Shown in pieces: positions 44,791-52,033 of a stretch of 64,000 nucleotides of DNA. Each line of letters opens with the position of its first letter. The first letter of the stretch is position 1. Location: the NCBI RefSeq assembly GCF_007558865.1, contig NZ_VLPK01000003.1, positions 620,001 to 684,000 on the forward strand. Reading direction: 5' to 3'. Position numbers and translations under genes: made by a program. Under the pieces are notes generated by a model. The model did not search any database, was not told the DNA's origin, and saw nothing but the letters and a program-made list of their open reading frames with translations. This DNA comes from Mucilaginibacter corticis. GTDB lineage: Bacteria > Bacteroidota > Bacteroidia > Sphingobacteriales > Sphingobacteriaceae.

Positions 44791-47210
44791 GGTTTTGTTG
44801 AATTAACTTGGTTAATAAATGCGGGGAGTGACAAGTTGCTTGCTTTAAGATCGCGGACAAAGGCGTCCAAAGCGCCGGGATAAGAACCGTAATTTTTAGC
44901 GTAAATTTCGATCGCCGACTTTTCGGGTTTTTCCGTAGAGAAGGTCAGGTATTGTTCCAGGCTGACTTCAACGCCATAGACCTCGCCAACGGCACCGCGA
45001 CGCATATAGACCTCTTTAAAACGGCCGCGGCCTTCGGTGTTGTCCAACTGGTTAATGGTAAAGATCTTGCGGCGTTCAATCTCATTGATAGAAAGTAAAG
45101 CGGCGATTTCATTATAATTATCCCGGAACTTGGTCTGGTCGAGGAGACAGATCGTATCTGAATTGCTGATGATGCTGTCTTTCACAATCGGGTTACCCAG
45201 AATATCGCCCAGTTCCTGGGTGACGACGATGGCCTCACCCCAAAACTTCCGGACCGTTTTATACAGATACACCAGGTAGGAAGCCATGATCGGGCTGGCG
45301 ATGGCCTTCCAGGCCTCCTCCGCGATCAGACATTTGCGGCGGCCGGTCCGGTAGCGCATTTTCTGGATAAACACGTCCATGATGATGAGCGTAACGATCG
45401 GGAACAAAATTTTATGGTTCTGGACATTGTCGATCTCGTAGACGATAAAAGGTTCTTCAAAGAGCGAATCATCAACCGCTTCATTCAGGATCGCCTCAAA
45501 CTCGCCCCCACGGTAAAACTTTTTCAGCACATAGCGAAATTCCTCCAAGTCAAACGGGATCGCTTCTTCGCGTTTGATCTCCGGGATCTTGTCTAAAGCA
45601 TATTCATAAAAAGTATTGAAATTGAGCTCCGGTGCATTTTCATTAAATTTCTTTGTGTAATAGGCACTCACTAAGGCCGACAGGACGTCGCGCTCTATGG
45701 TTGACAGGGTACCATCCGCCCCTTTCCAAAGTAAGCCAATGAGCGTAATTAAAAAATCTTTCTTTTCAATATTGTACTCGCCTGCTTTGATCGCAAAGGG
45801 ATTCATCGTGATCGGCTTTTGATCAGTATAAGTAATATACTTCCCCTTAAAATAAGCGCATAAGCCCGAATAGGAATGCCCCACATCAATGATCACCACG
45901 TCCATCCGGTATTGGATATATTGCTCCACCAGCGCGTTCATGAAAAATGATTTGCCGCTTCCGCTAGGTCCCAAAACGAATTTGTTCCGGTTATTGATCC
46001 TGCCGGTACGCATCGGTAAATCAGCGGGGTCCATTCCTACCGGGATCCCCTGACGATCCGTAAAACGGATCAAAAAATCAGAGGGCTCATCTTTTTGCAG
46101 TGATTCTTTAAAAAAGAAACAGGCCGCGGCGTCGCTGGTGGTCAGGAACCAGTCGTATTCTTTCAGTTCCACCGCGTTCCCGGGAATGGCCGAACGAAAC
46201 AGCTCCAACTGGTTGTACGCGCTTTTGCTGGGCTGGATCCCCAAATTAAAAAGTGAACTTTCGATAAAGTTGGCCGCCTTGTCTAATTTATCCTGCGGGG
46301 CAACCACCAGCATATTAAAATGGCAGTTGACCACCAATTGATTTTCACGGGCGACATCATTTAATAACAGGTCGATATCCTCGACGCAGAGATCATTCGC
46401 GGGGTCCGGAATGCCGGAATGCCGCTTTTTCTTTTGTTCCAGTTTTCGCAGCATGGTTGGCTGCCCGATGACGTCGATCACCTGGTTGTAAACAATCGAG
46501 CGGCAGCCGGGAACTTTAAACAGAAAAGCAAACAGGTCCAGCGGGAAACCCTTCAAACTCTCCTTATCGTGCATTTCGATATGCGTTGCTACCTGCGGCG
46601 GGAGGTCCACACTGTCGATATTGACCAGGCTGATGCTTCTTGCAGCGACCTCTCCCATCTGCACTTCGTTGTCATTCGGGCTTAAATTATTAAGGGAAAT
46701 ATTTTCAGAACTAAAGTCCATGCTGAGCACTTGCAATAAAAGCAAATTGATCTCCGCCTCCTTCAATACGATGGCGCCGGTCAAAATATCAAGTACCTTT
46801 ACAACAGCCTGCCGGAATTCCCTTAACGATTTGGGGTCAAATACATAAAAGGAATTCTTTTTGATACGTTTGGTAATGGTCAGGTAAGTAGTGACCTGCA
46901 TGAATTCACGGCCTTCAAAATGCGCGTTATAACGTTGCTGTAAATAGCTTTCCGCTTTTTTTGCATGATAATTTGTCCGGCTGATGATATCCTGCTTTTG
47001 CAGCAGGTAGCCGTCACCCAGTACTTTTACGACATTGATCAAAGCATGATGGAACTCATCGTAACCGGCAGGGTAAGCTGAATACCGGATCACCGGGTTG
47101 GTCATTTTCAGGATCACGGAGTAGTCACCTCCCGCACCGATCAGCAGGTCATATTCCCCTTTGGTATCGACCCCGATAAATGGCATCTCAAATTGTGTTT
47201 TTCCGGCCAT
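44787..47210 (-). CDS. traG: TraG-family conjugation ATPase (VirB4-like)
   Basis: An 807-aa cytoplasmic ATPase powering pilus and pore assembly. N-terminal VirB4-like domain, then Walker A GPSGSGKSFFMNALV (about residue 415) and Walker B RKCLIAEEAWKAI. EAIVVTQELGDIL and LLDQTKFRDN motifs are present. It overlaps TraF by 23 bp. Length and gene place match Bacteroidetes TraG ATPases, which are distinct from the VirD4-like coupling protein at 31834. Confidence 0.92.
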   Translation of the reverse strand: MAGKTQFEMPFIGVDTKGEYDLLIGAGGDYSVILKMTNPVIRYSAYPAGYDEFHHALINVVKVLGDGYLLQKQDIISRTNYHAKKAESYLQQRYNAHFEGREFMQVTTYLTITKRIKKNSFYVFDPKSLREFRQAVVKVLDILTGAIVLKEAEINLLLLQVLSMDFSSENISLNNLSPNDNEVQMGEVAARSISLVNIDSVDLPPQVATHIEMHDKESLKGFPLDLFAFLFKVPGCRSIVYNQVIDVIGQPTMLRKLEQKKKRHSGIPDPANDLCVEDIDLLLNDVARENQLVVNCHFNMLVVAPQDKLDKAANFIESSLFNLGIQPSKSAYNQLELFRSAIPGNAVELKEYDWFLTTSDAAACFFFKESLQKDEPSDFLIRFTDRQGIPVGMDPADLPMRTGRINNRNKFVLGPSGSGKSFFMNALVEQYIQYRMDVVIIDVGHSYSGLCAYFKGKYITYTDQKPITMNPFAIKAGEYNIEKKDFLITLIGLLWKGADGTLSTIERDVLSALVSAYYTKKFNENAPELNFNTFYEYALDKIPEIKREEAIPFDLEEFRYVLKKFYRGGEFEAILNEAVDDSLFEEPFIVYEIDNVQNHKILFPIVTLIIMDVFIQKMRYRTGRRKCLIAEEAWKAIASPIMASYLVYLYKTVRKFWGEAIVVTQELGDILGNPIVKDSIISNSDTICLLDQTKFRDNYNEIAALLSINEIERRKIFTINQLDNTEGRGRFKEVYMRRGAVGEVYGVEVSLEQYLTFSTEKPEKSAIEIYAKNYGSYPGALDAFVRDLKASNLSLPAFINQVNSTKP

Positions 47211-47484
47211 AATGGTTGATCTGGTTAAGAATATAAATTTTTTTACTCCGGGTCTTGGTGTGCAAACCTTTCTTTTGCCGTGAGGCTGTAAACAACAAGC
47301 CCCCGGTAATGCTGCCGATCAGCAGGATCGCGCCCAGCCACATATTGACCAGCGACATCGTCAGGGCGCCGATGACCAAACCCGCCAGCAGGGAGCCGAT
47401 CCCCCAGTAAATGAATTTGCCGCGGAAACCGCGAAAGATAAGGGGCTTTTGCAGCCCCTTATACACCGGGAATTGCTTTGCCAT
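47188..47484 (-). CDS. traF: Conjugation protein TraF (DUF4133)
   Basis: A 98-aa protein starting with VYKGLQKPLIFRGFRGKFIYWG, the DUF4133 signature, and two membrane segments (IGSLLAGLVIGALT, WLGAILLIGSITGGLL). A basic tail follows. It corresponds to VirB3 in the mating pore and sits between traE and traG. Confidence 0.9.
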   Translation of the reverse strand: MAKQFPVYKGLQKPLIFRGFRGKFIYWGIGSLLAGLVIGALTMSLVNMWLGAILLIGSITGGLLFTASRQKKGLHTKTRSKKIYILNQINHYGRKNTI

Positions 47485-47789
47485 CAGAGCCCGAAAAACG
47501 CTTTGACCACTAAGGAAGAAACCACCAGGAAGACGCAGCTCCCGCCCCAGCCCATCAGTTCCTTATTAATATCCTGGTCGCCGCTGTTCCATTTGGAATA
47601 GACGCGAATGGCGCCGATGATACCAACAATCCCGCCTATCACCAAAGTTATGGTGGTCACCGGGTCGATATAAGTTTTTAGGGTGGTGGTAGCGGTGTTC
47701 AGGCCGTTAACCCCGCTTTGTGCAAAGGCAGTGATGCTTGCAAGGACGAACAGCACGACTGTCGCCCAGATTTTTTTTAAAGTTTTCAT
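47484..47789 (-). CDS. traE: Conjugation protein TraE (DUF4134)
   Basis: A 101-aa protein with a signal peptide (FVLASITAFAQSG) and two membrane segments (TTITLVIGGIVGIIGAIRVYSKW and CVFLVVSSLVVKAFFG). A VirB2-like pilin candidate, one base from traF. Confidence 0.88.
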   Translation of the reverse strand: MKTLKKIWATVVLFVLASITAFAQSGVNGLNTATTTLKTYIDPVTTITLVIGGIVGIIGAIRVYSKWNSGDQDINKELMGWGGSCVFLVVSSLVVKAFFGL

Positions 47790-47816
47790 GGATTAAAAAG
47801 ATAAATAAGATGAATA

Positions 47817-48056
47817 TCAGATACCAAACAGGGCGCGCAGGAAGGCGCCTGAAAGTACCATAAAAATGGCGGCAAAGAACCAGGCGGCCACGTCAGCGGT
47901 AATTTCCCGTTGGCCCATCTGCCAGTTGTGATAAATCCTGACCGCGCCGGCAATTCCCAGGATCGCGGCCAGCACCAGGCAACAGTCAAAAGCCGAAAAA
48001 TAAGTGCTCGTTAAGTCCCTGCTTACCTGGTTCATTTCGTCGATTCCCGGCTGCAT
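47817..48056 (-). CDS. Second DUF4134 (TraE-like) protein
   Basis: A 79-aa protein without a classical signal peptide that keeps the DUF4134 pattern: FDCCLVLAAILGIAGAVRIYHNWQMGQREI, then WFFAAIFMVLSGAFLRALFGI. This matches the IxGAIRVYxKW...GD...FxxV layout of TraE. It precedes traE by 27 bp and may be a second pilin or scaffold form. Confidence 0.75.
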   Translation of the reverse strand: MQPGIDEMNQVSRDLTSTYFSAFDCCLVLAAILGIAGAVRIYHNWQMGQREITADVAAWFFAAIFMVLSGAFLRALFGI

Positions 48057-48058
48057 GA

Positions 48059-48331
48059 CTAAAAGCTGACGGCACGGGTGTAAACGAGCATATCCTGCCT
48101 GGCCAGCCCGAAGGTTTCTTTCAGGCTCCTGCCACCGGAGGCGATCATGGATGGCTGCGGCTTAGCCCGGGATACCGGCTCCGCTGCTTTCAGCACTTCC
48201 GGGGAAAAGCTGAGTTCGTTCTCCGGAGTTCCCGCCGGCGCCCTAGCACGGGCGAGGTCCATAAAGATGATGGCGAGGTAATACAGCATATAAATGCCGC
48301 AGACCCAAAGGCAGAAATGTAACCAGTTCAT
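48059..48331 (-). CDS. Small membrane protein of the tra operon
   Basis: A 90-aa protein with one N-terminal membrane segment (WLHFCLWVCGIYMLYYLAIIFM) and a Pro/Ala-rich tail. It overlaps the preceding gene by 4 bp and is two bases from the DUF4134 gene. Not assigned to a family. Confidence 0.6.
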   Translation of the reverse strand: MNWLHFCLWVCGIYMLYYLAIIFMDLARARAPAGTPENELSFSPEVLKAAEPVSRAKPQPSMIASGGRSLKETFGLARQDMLVYTRAVSF

Positions 48332-48633
48332 AATTCGAGTTTTTGAAGGTATTGTTTAACAATGGTTTTGATCTCGGGGTGCTGTTCGAGCAGCACTTTC
48401 ACGGAATAACAGATCAGGCGGTTGACCTCAACTCCCGTCGCCATTTTAAAATGATGAAGGGTACGGGCGGTTGCTTCATCAAATCGGGAATGCACCACGC
48501 TTTTATGCCCGTTCATATCATAGGCCCGGAGCGATTCAATAACAGGTGCGGTCGGCTTTTCGCCGGGCAGCGGTGTATCGGGTTTGGCCATCCGGTCCCG
48601 GAGCTGGTCGGCCAGCGTTTTCATTTTATTCAT
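48328..48633 (-). CDS. Small conserved protein after ParA-like TraA
   Basis: 101 aa from MNKMKTLADQL, overlapping the ParA gene by 8 bp; a start three codons later is possible. The C-terminal part DEATARTLHHFKMATGVEVNRLICYSVKVLLEQHPE resembles an RHH/HTH-like DNA-binding helical module and fits a TraC- or ParB-like partner of the ATPase. The name is unproven. Confidence 0.6.
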   Translation of the reverse strand: MNKMKTLADQLRDRMAKPDTPLPGEKPTAPVIESLRAYDMNGHKSVVHSRFDEATARTLHHFKMATGVEVNRLICYSVKVLLEQHPEIKTIVKQYLQKLEL

Positions 48634-49258
48634 GTTCTTGGTGGATATGTTCTTTATAGATCTTATCAAAAACCGGCAGGACGATCGGGTAAACCGACAG
48701 CGGGGTCTGGAGCGTGCTGGTGCGCTGGAAATCGATGCGGTCCGGCAGGCAGCCGGTAACGCTACCGAACTTTTTCAATTGTTCGTCCACATCGGCCTGG
48801 GTCTCATATTTCACATTCGCCTTGATCCGGTTGGGAACGTAAACGATCCTGACTTCAGGATTTATTTTGCGCAAGACGACGGAAAATAAAATGGTTGATT
48901 CAAAACTGAACTCATCATAGGCAAAGGGACAGATCACCAGCCCGGCAGATTTAAAAACCGGCAGCAGCCCGTCATCGTCCAGCTTGCCCGGCAGATCGAT
49001 CAGGGCGATATCACCGGGATTGGCGGCCAGGATCTCTTTCATTCCCGGGTAGGTTTCCAGCTCCAATGCGACCACCTCGTAGGGTTCTTCATTTTCCAGG
49101 ATCTTTGCTTTTTCGTATTTCTGCCAGACGGATTGCTGGTAATCCATATCCATTACGGTCACTTTGCATTTCCGGACGATCGCCAGGTAATTGGCCAGTA
49201 AGATCGTCAGGGTGCTTTTTCCGCAGCCGCCTTTTTGGTTCCCGATAATAATGATCAT
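48626..49258 (-). CDS. traA: ParA-family ATPase (TraA-like)
   Basis: A 210-aa deviant Walker ATPase. MIIIIGNQKGGCGKST is the ParA signature, followed by VTVMDMDYQQS and IALIDLPG. In Bacteroidetes elements such TraA proteins act in transfer or maintenance. It overlaps the relaxase gene end by 4 bp. Confidence 0.9.
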   Translation of the reverse strand: MIIIIGNQKGGCGKSTLTILLANYLAIVRKCKVTVMDMDYQQSVWQKYEKAKILENEEPYEVVALELETYPGMKEILAANPGDIALIDLPGKLDDDGLLPVFKSAGLVICPFAYDEFSFESTILFSVVLRKINPEVRIVYVPNRIKANVKYETQADVDEQLKKFGSVTGCLPDRIDFQRTSTLQTPLSVYPIVLPVFDKIYKEHIHQEHE

Positions 49259-50172
49259 GGCTTTTTATTTTTCTTTTTTCGTTTTTTGCCGTGCACGGCT
49301 TCATCATCGGCATCGCTTTGCAAGCTGACCTTAGGTATATGCACCTGTTCATCTTGCGCGGTTTGCGCGGTTTTCCACTGGCCCAGCAATTGTTTCAAAG
49401 GCAATACTTCGCTCCCTTTGTATACTGCTTTTCCCGCGTGATCGATGATGGAATAGCCATAAGGCGGTTTGTTTTCCGAGGCGTGAAAGATCAAAACGAT
49501 ACCGAATTTCTGCCGCAGGTAGTCCTCATCGGGGTATTTCAACAGGATTGCTTTCAACCAGGCGACCCGTTTCGGATCAGGTTTATCGGCAGCCAATCCT
49601 TCAGTCACCCGTCCTGCCAGCTGATCGGATAATGGCGCGTCATCCCCCATGTTTTTCAGGAGCATCCTGAACTGGGCTACTGTCGAATAGCGATAGGCAA
49701 AGGCCTTTTCGATCAGGGTCGTTTGATCCTGCCGCATGATCCTGTTCATCGCCGCTACCGCCCGTAACTTTTCAAAATCGCTGTTGACCTTTTTCCCTTG
49801 CCGGTTGACACGGGTCGAAACGATGTGCACATGGTTATTAGCGGTATCACCATGAAATACGATCAGGTAGGGCTGATCACCGTAGCCCATTTCCTGCAGC
49901 CATTTTTCCGCGATCGCAGTTAATTGGATTTTATCGTAGCTTCTGCCTTCGGCGGAGATCGTGGCATGGAACTGCGGGGATTTAACGCGCCTGTTTAAGG
50001 CAGAAACCGCTTTCAAAGCATTCCGGTAATCTTCCGGCCGCAGATCCTGCAAGCCCCCCAGCATCCCAAATCCGGATACCTTCATCAACTCGCCGAGTCC
50101 CCTGTCAATTTTGTCGGTGTTGTAGGTAACCGCGGAAAAAGAGGCGGAAGATGCCAAAATGCGGACGATCAT
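49255..50172 (-). CDS. mobB: Relaxase/mobilization nuclease (MobB type)
   Basis: 305 aa from MIVRILASSASFSAVTYN, the usual family start; the frame is open further upstream but would overlap the MobC-like gene. The HUH motif is in LIVFHGDTANNHVHIVSTRVN (HVH). FHATIS and the NYDKI-like patterns also match Bacteroidetes relaxases. It nicks oriT and covalently carries the strand. It ends 4 bp into traA. Confidence 0.88.
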   Translation of the reverse strand: MIVRILASSASFSAVTYNTDKIDRGLGELMKVSGFGMLGGLQDLRPEDYRNALKAVSALNRRVKSPQFHATISAEGRSYDKIQLTAIAEKWLQEMGYGDQPYLIVFHGDTANNHVHIVSTRVNRQGKKVNSDFEKLRAVAAMNRIMRQDQTTLIEKAFAYRYSTVAQFRMLLKNMGDDAPLSDQLAGRVTEGLAADKPDPKRVAWLKAILLKYPDEDYLRQKFGIVLIFHASENKPPYGYSIIDHAGKAVYKGSEVLPLKQLLGQWKTAQTAQDEQVHIPKVSLQSDADDEAVHGKKRKKKNKKP

Positions 50173-50209
50173 ATAGCGGGATACTTGATAGCGGGCGATC
50201 TTGTAGCCA

Positions 50210-50222
50210 GCTACATTATAGC
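50210..50222. repeat. GCTA-N5-TAGC palindrome at the mobA/mobB junction
   Basis: gctacattatagc, a member of the palindrome family clustered at 50694-50792. Half-sites (tatagcggg, tgatagcggg, tgtagcc) continue at about 15-bp spacing through 50172-50206. Confidence 0.65.
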
Positions 50223-50587
50223 ATCGTCCTGATGATTTTTCGAAGGACAACCTCCAGTTCTTTTTGACGGCCGAGGTATTGTTCCAGCAATCCGTTAAAC
50301 TGCTCAGCTACTTCAGCCGACAATATTTCTTTCAATTGCAGGATGTTCGCATATTTTGCAAGCTGATTGATATTATTACCCGATCTGCCTAACTCCGCCC
50401 CTACTTGATCCAGGCCGGCAATGAGCTCCCGGGCATTGATCACAACAGCTTTATTTTTCAATAAGCTATTTCTGACCAAATCACTTTTCCGGATACCTAA
50501 AGTCTTTTCCATTTCCAGCACGAGCTTGTATTCTTCCTCCGTGAAACGGGCATCAATTTTCCTGGTACGTTTTTCCGTGTTTTTCAT
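50216..50587 (-). CDS. mobA: MobC/MobA-type ribbon-helix-helix accessory protein
   Basis: 123 aa from MKNTEKRTRKIDARFTEEEY, a ribbon-helix-helix start, followed by LGIRKSDLVRNSLL and GAELGRSGNNINQLAKYAN, the MobC signature. It helps the relaxase at oriT. It lies upstream of mobB with an 43-bp gap filled by palindromic repeats. Confidence 0.88.
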   Translation of the reverse strand: MKNTEKRTRKIDARFTEEEYKLVLEMEKTLGIRKSDLVRNSLLKNKAVVINARELIAGLDQVGAELGRSGNNINQLAKYANILQLKEILSAEVAEQFNGLLEQYLGRQKELEVVLRKIIRTML

Positions 50588-50627
50588 AAAAGAAGGATGG
50601 AGTTCCGAGATACTGATTCCCCCGGAG

Positions 50628-50669
50628 GGCAAGATCCGTTTTGGCTGTCGGACAAAACGACATCTTGCC
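50628..50669. other. Candidate oriT: nested inverted repeat
   Basis: Outer arms ggcaagat and atcttgcc (8 bp) enclose inner arms gttttg and caaaac (6 bp) around a 9-nt loop, gctgtcgga. It lies 40 bp upstream of the MobC-type gene, the usual place for oriT. The nick site cannot be seen from sequence alone. Confidence 0.55.
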
Positions 50670-50693
50670 GTTTGAAAAACCAAAATGTTGCCC

Positions 50694-50792
50694 GCTATTT
50701 TGTAGCAGGGTGCCGGCCTGCGGCGGGACAGCCTGCTACCTTATAGCAAGAAATATTGGGTGCAGCAATATGGCGGCGGGCTACTTTATAGC
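50694..50792. repeat. Three GCTA-N5-TAGC palindromes near oriT
   Basis: gctattttgtagc (50694), gctaccttatagc (50735) and gctactttatagc (50780) share a 13-bp near-palindromic pattern and are spaced about 41-45 bp apart. They fit binding sites for a dimeric regulator or relaxosome protein. Confidence 0.65.
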
Positions 50793-50903
50793 GGGGAAAT
50801 TTCGGGCAACAAAAAGGGGGCTTGCGCCCCCGTGTTGACCTTGTTTTTTGAACCATTCGCTGAACTCGAACAAGGGTTTAATATTTTTTTCGGAACTACT
50901 CAT
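50781..50903 (-). CDS. Possible 40-aa peptide upstream of the mob genes
   Basis: The frame MSSSEKNIKPLFEFSEWF followed by KKQGQHGGASPL ends at a TAG inside a palindrome. Its codons cover a ggggg-gcttgc-gccccc hairpin. Position at the head of the mob operon is suggestive; no other evidence. Confidence 0.35.
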   Translation of the reverse strand: MSSSEKNIKPLFEFSEWFKKQGQHGGASPLFVARNFPAIK

Positions 50904-51160
50904 CTCGGTTTCTACAAACCGGGCTCTCGCCTGCGACCGCGCTTTCGCTGTTTTGCTTCGCGGTATTTCCTATGTTCTGGTAGGATAATACTTCATTCCC
51001 GGATGTCAAAGAGCCTTAATTGATGATTCAAAATTGGGGATAGGAAAGGGAGGCTTTTCCCAAGTTTGGGAACTTGGTATGGAATTATTTTTTTCAGGAA
51101 ATTTGCGTGGTACCTGGGTATGCGGGTGGTATATAGGCCAGGTTTTGGCGTATTTTGTGA

Positions 51161-51559
51161 TCAACGCTCCCTTTTGATCACGAAGCCATTGTCAATTCTG
51201 ATCATACCGATTTTTTCATAGTAATTGATGGCTTCGGGTGCAGCCACCAAGATCAGCGTCACCGATTCGCCCAGCCGCTCTCTGGTGAGTTTGACCAGTT
51301 TTCTGCCAATGCCCTGATTTTGAAATTCAAGATCAACTGCCAAATCTGATAAGTAGCAGCAATAGCAAAAATCTGTCAGCGCCCGCGATACGCCAACGAG
51401 TCGGTCCTCCTGCCAGGCTGTAACTACTAAATTTGAATTGGTGTACATTTGCCGGATGCGTGCCGGGTCTGTTACCGGCCTGTTGATCCCCGAGCTGCGG
51501 TAAACCCGGATAATTTCTTCCACGGGAGGTATTACGGTTGTCTTGTAAGTAATATTCAT
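51161..51559 (-). CDS. GNAT family N-acetyltransferase
   Basis: A 132-aa GCN5-related acetyltransferase. DLAVDLEFQNQGIGRKLVKLTRERLG holds the acetyl-CoA pyrophosphate loop (Q/RxxGxG/A). The IGMIRIDNGFV end is typical of small-molecule GNATs. It starts one base after the YCII gene stop, so the two form an operon. Confidence 0.85.
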   Translation of the reverse strand: MNITYKTTVIPPVEEIIRVYRSSGINRPVTDPARIRQMYTNSNLVVTAWQEDRLVGVSRALTDFCYCCYLSDLAVDLEFQNQGIGRKLVKLTRERLGESVTLILVAAPEAINYYEKIGMIRIDNGFVIKRER

Positions 51560-51560
51560 T

Positions 51561-51905
51561 TTAGAAATTGTGCTGAAATTCCCTCAGTTCGGCATAACCT
51601 CCGGCTTCATATATGGGACAGGAGGCCGTTATCGCTGTAGCCTCATCGAGGTCCGTAGCGTTCAGCAATAAAAATCCGCCTATAATTTCGCTTCCTACAC
51701 GATGAATGTTGTTTTGAACAAGGTTGCCGTTACCGGTGAGGAGCCGTCCCTCGAGCGTTAATGCGTCTCCGCCTGCAAGTTTGCCGCTCGTGCGCCATTG
51801 AGAAAACCATTCCTCCCAATGCTGCCTGTGCTGTCTTTCAAATTCCGGGCTATGTTCTTCGGTCCGCCCGTCGGGCTCCCGGAATAATACGATAAATTTT
51901 TTCAT
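51561..51905 (-). CDS. YCII-related domain protein
   Basis: 114 aa from MKKFIVLFREPDGRTEEHS; a start seven codons upstream is possible. The YCII/DGPF pattern is visible: HWEEWFSQWRTSGKLAGGDAL and GGFLLLNATDLDEATAITASCPIYEAGG. Usually of unknown function, often next to regulators. Divergent from a MocR regulator, 128 bp away. Confidence 0.82.
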   Translation of the reverse strand: MKKFIVLFREPDGRTEEHSPEFERQHRQHWEEWFSQWRTSGKLAGGDALTLEGRLLTGNGNLVQNNIHRVGSEIIGGFLLLNATDLDEATAITASCPIYEAGGYAELREFQHNF

Positions 51906-52033
51906 ATTTTGTTTTCTGAGCAACAAAACTACATGCCTTTTGGCGTACGGGAATGGTCCACTTTTTAAATATTCGGGGGTCCAATCTGTCTATCTGCCCA
52001 TTTACATCTATATTTACTCATCAATTACTGAAT

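Larger units (their letters stand above)
10229..50903. mobile_element. Integrative and conjugative element in the ssrA 3' end (right end not located)
   Basis: A tyrosine recombinase lies directly downstream of tmRNA in the same direction. It is followed by SSB and ICE hypotheticals, toxin-antitoxin pairs, antirestriction, a full Bacteroidetes tra operon, relaxase genes and a candidate oriT. The end given here is only the end of the recognisable conjugation region. No second copy of the ssrA 3' end was found by eye to the right, and 51-64 kb has similarly high GC, so the element may continue beyond the window. Confidence 0.8.

Noticed and set aside
50760..51023. 87-codon plus-strand frame across the palindromes
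   Set aside because: Starts inside the palindrome cluster and has no recognisable fold or codon pattern.
51010..51160. Search for the ICE right end (attR)
   Set aside because: No match to the ssrA 3' end was seen here or further right by eye.
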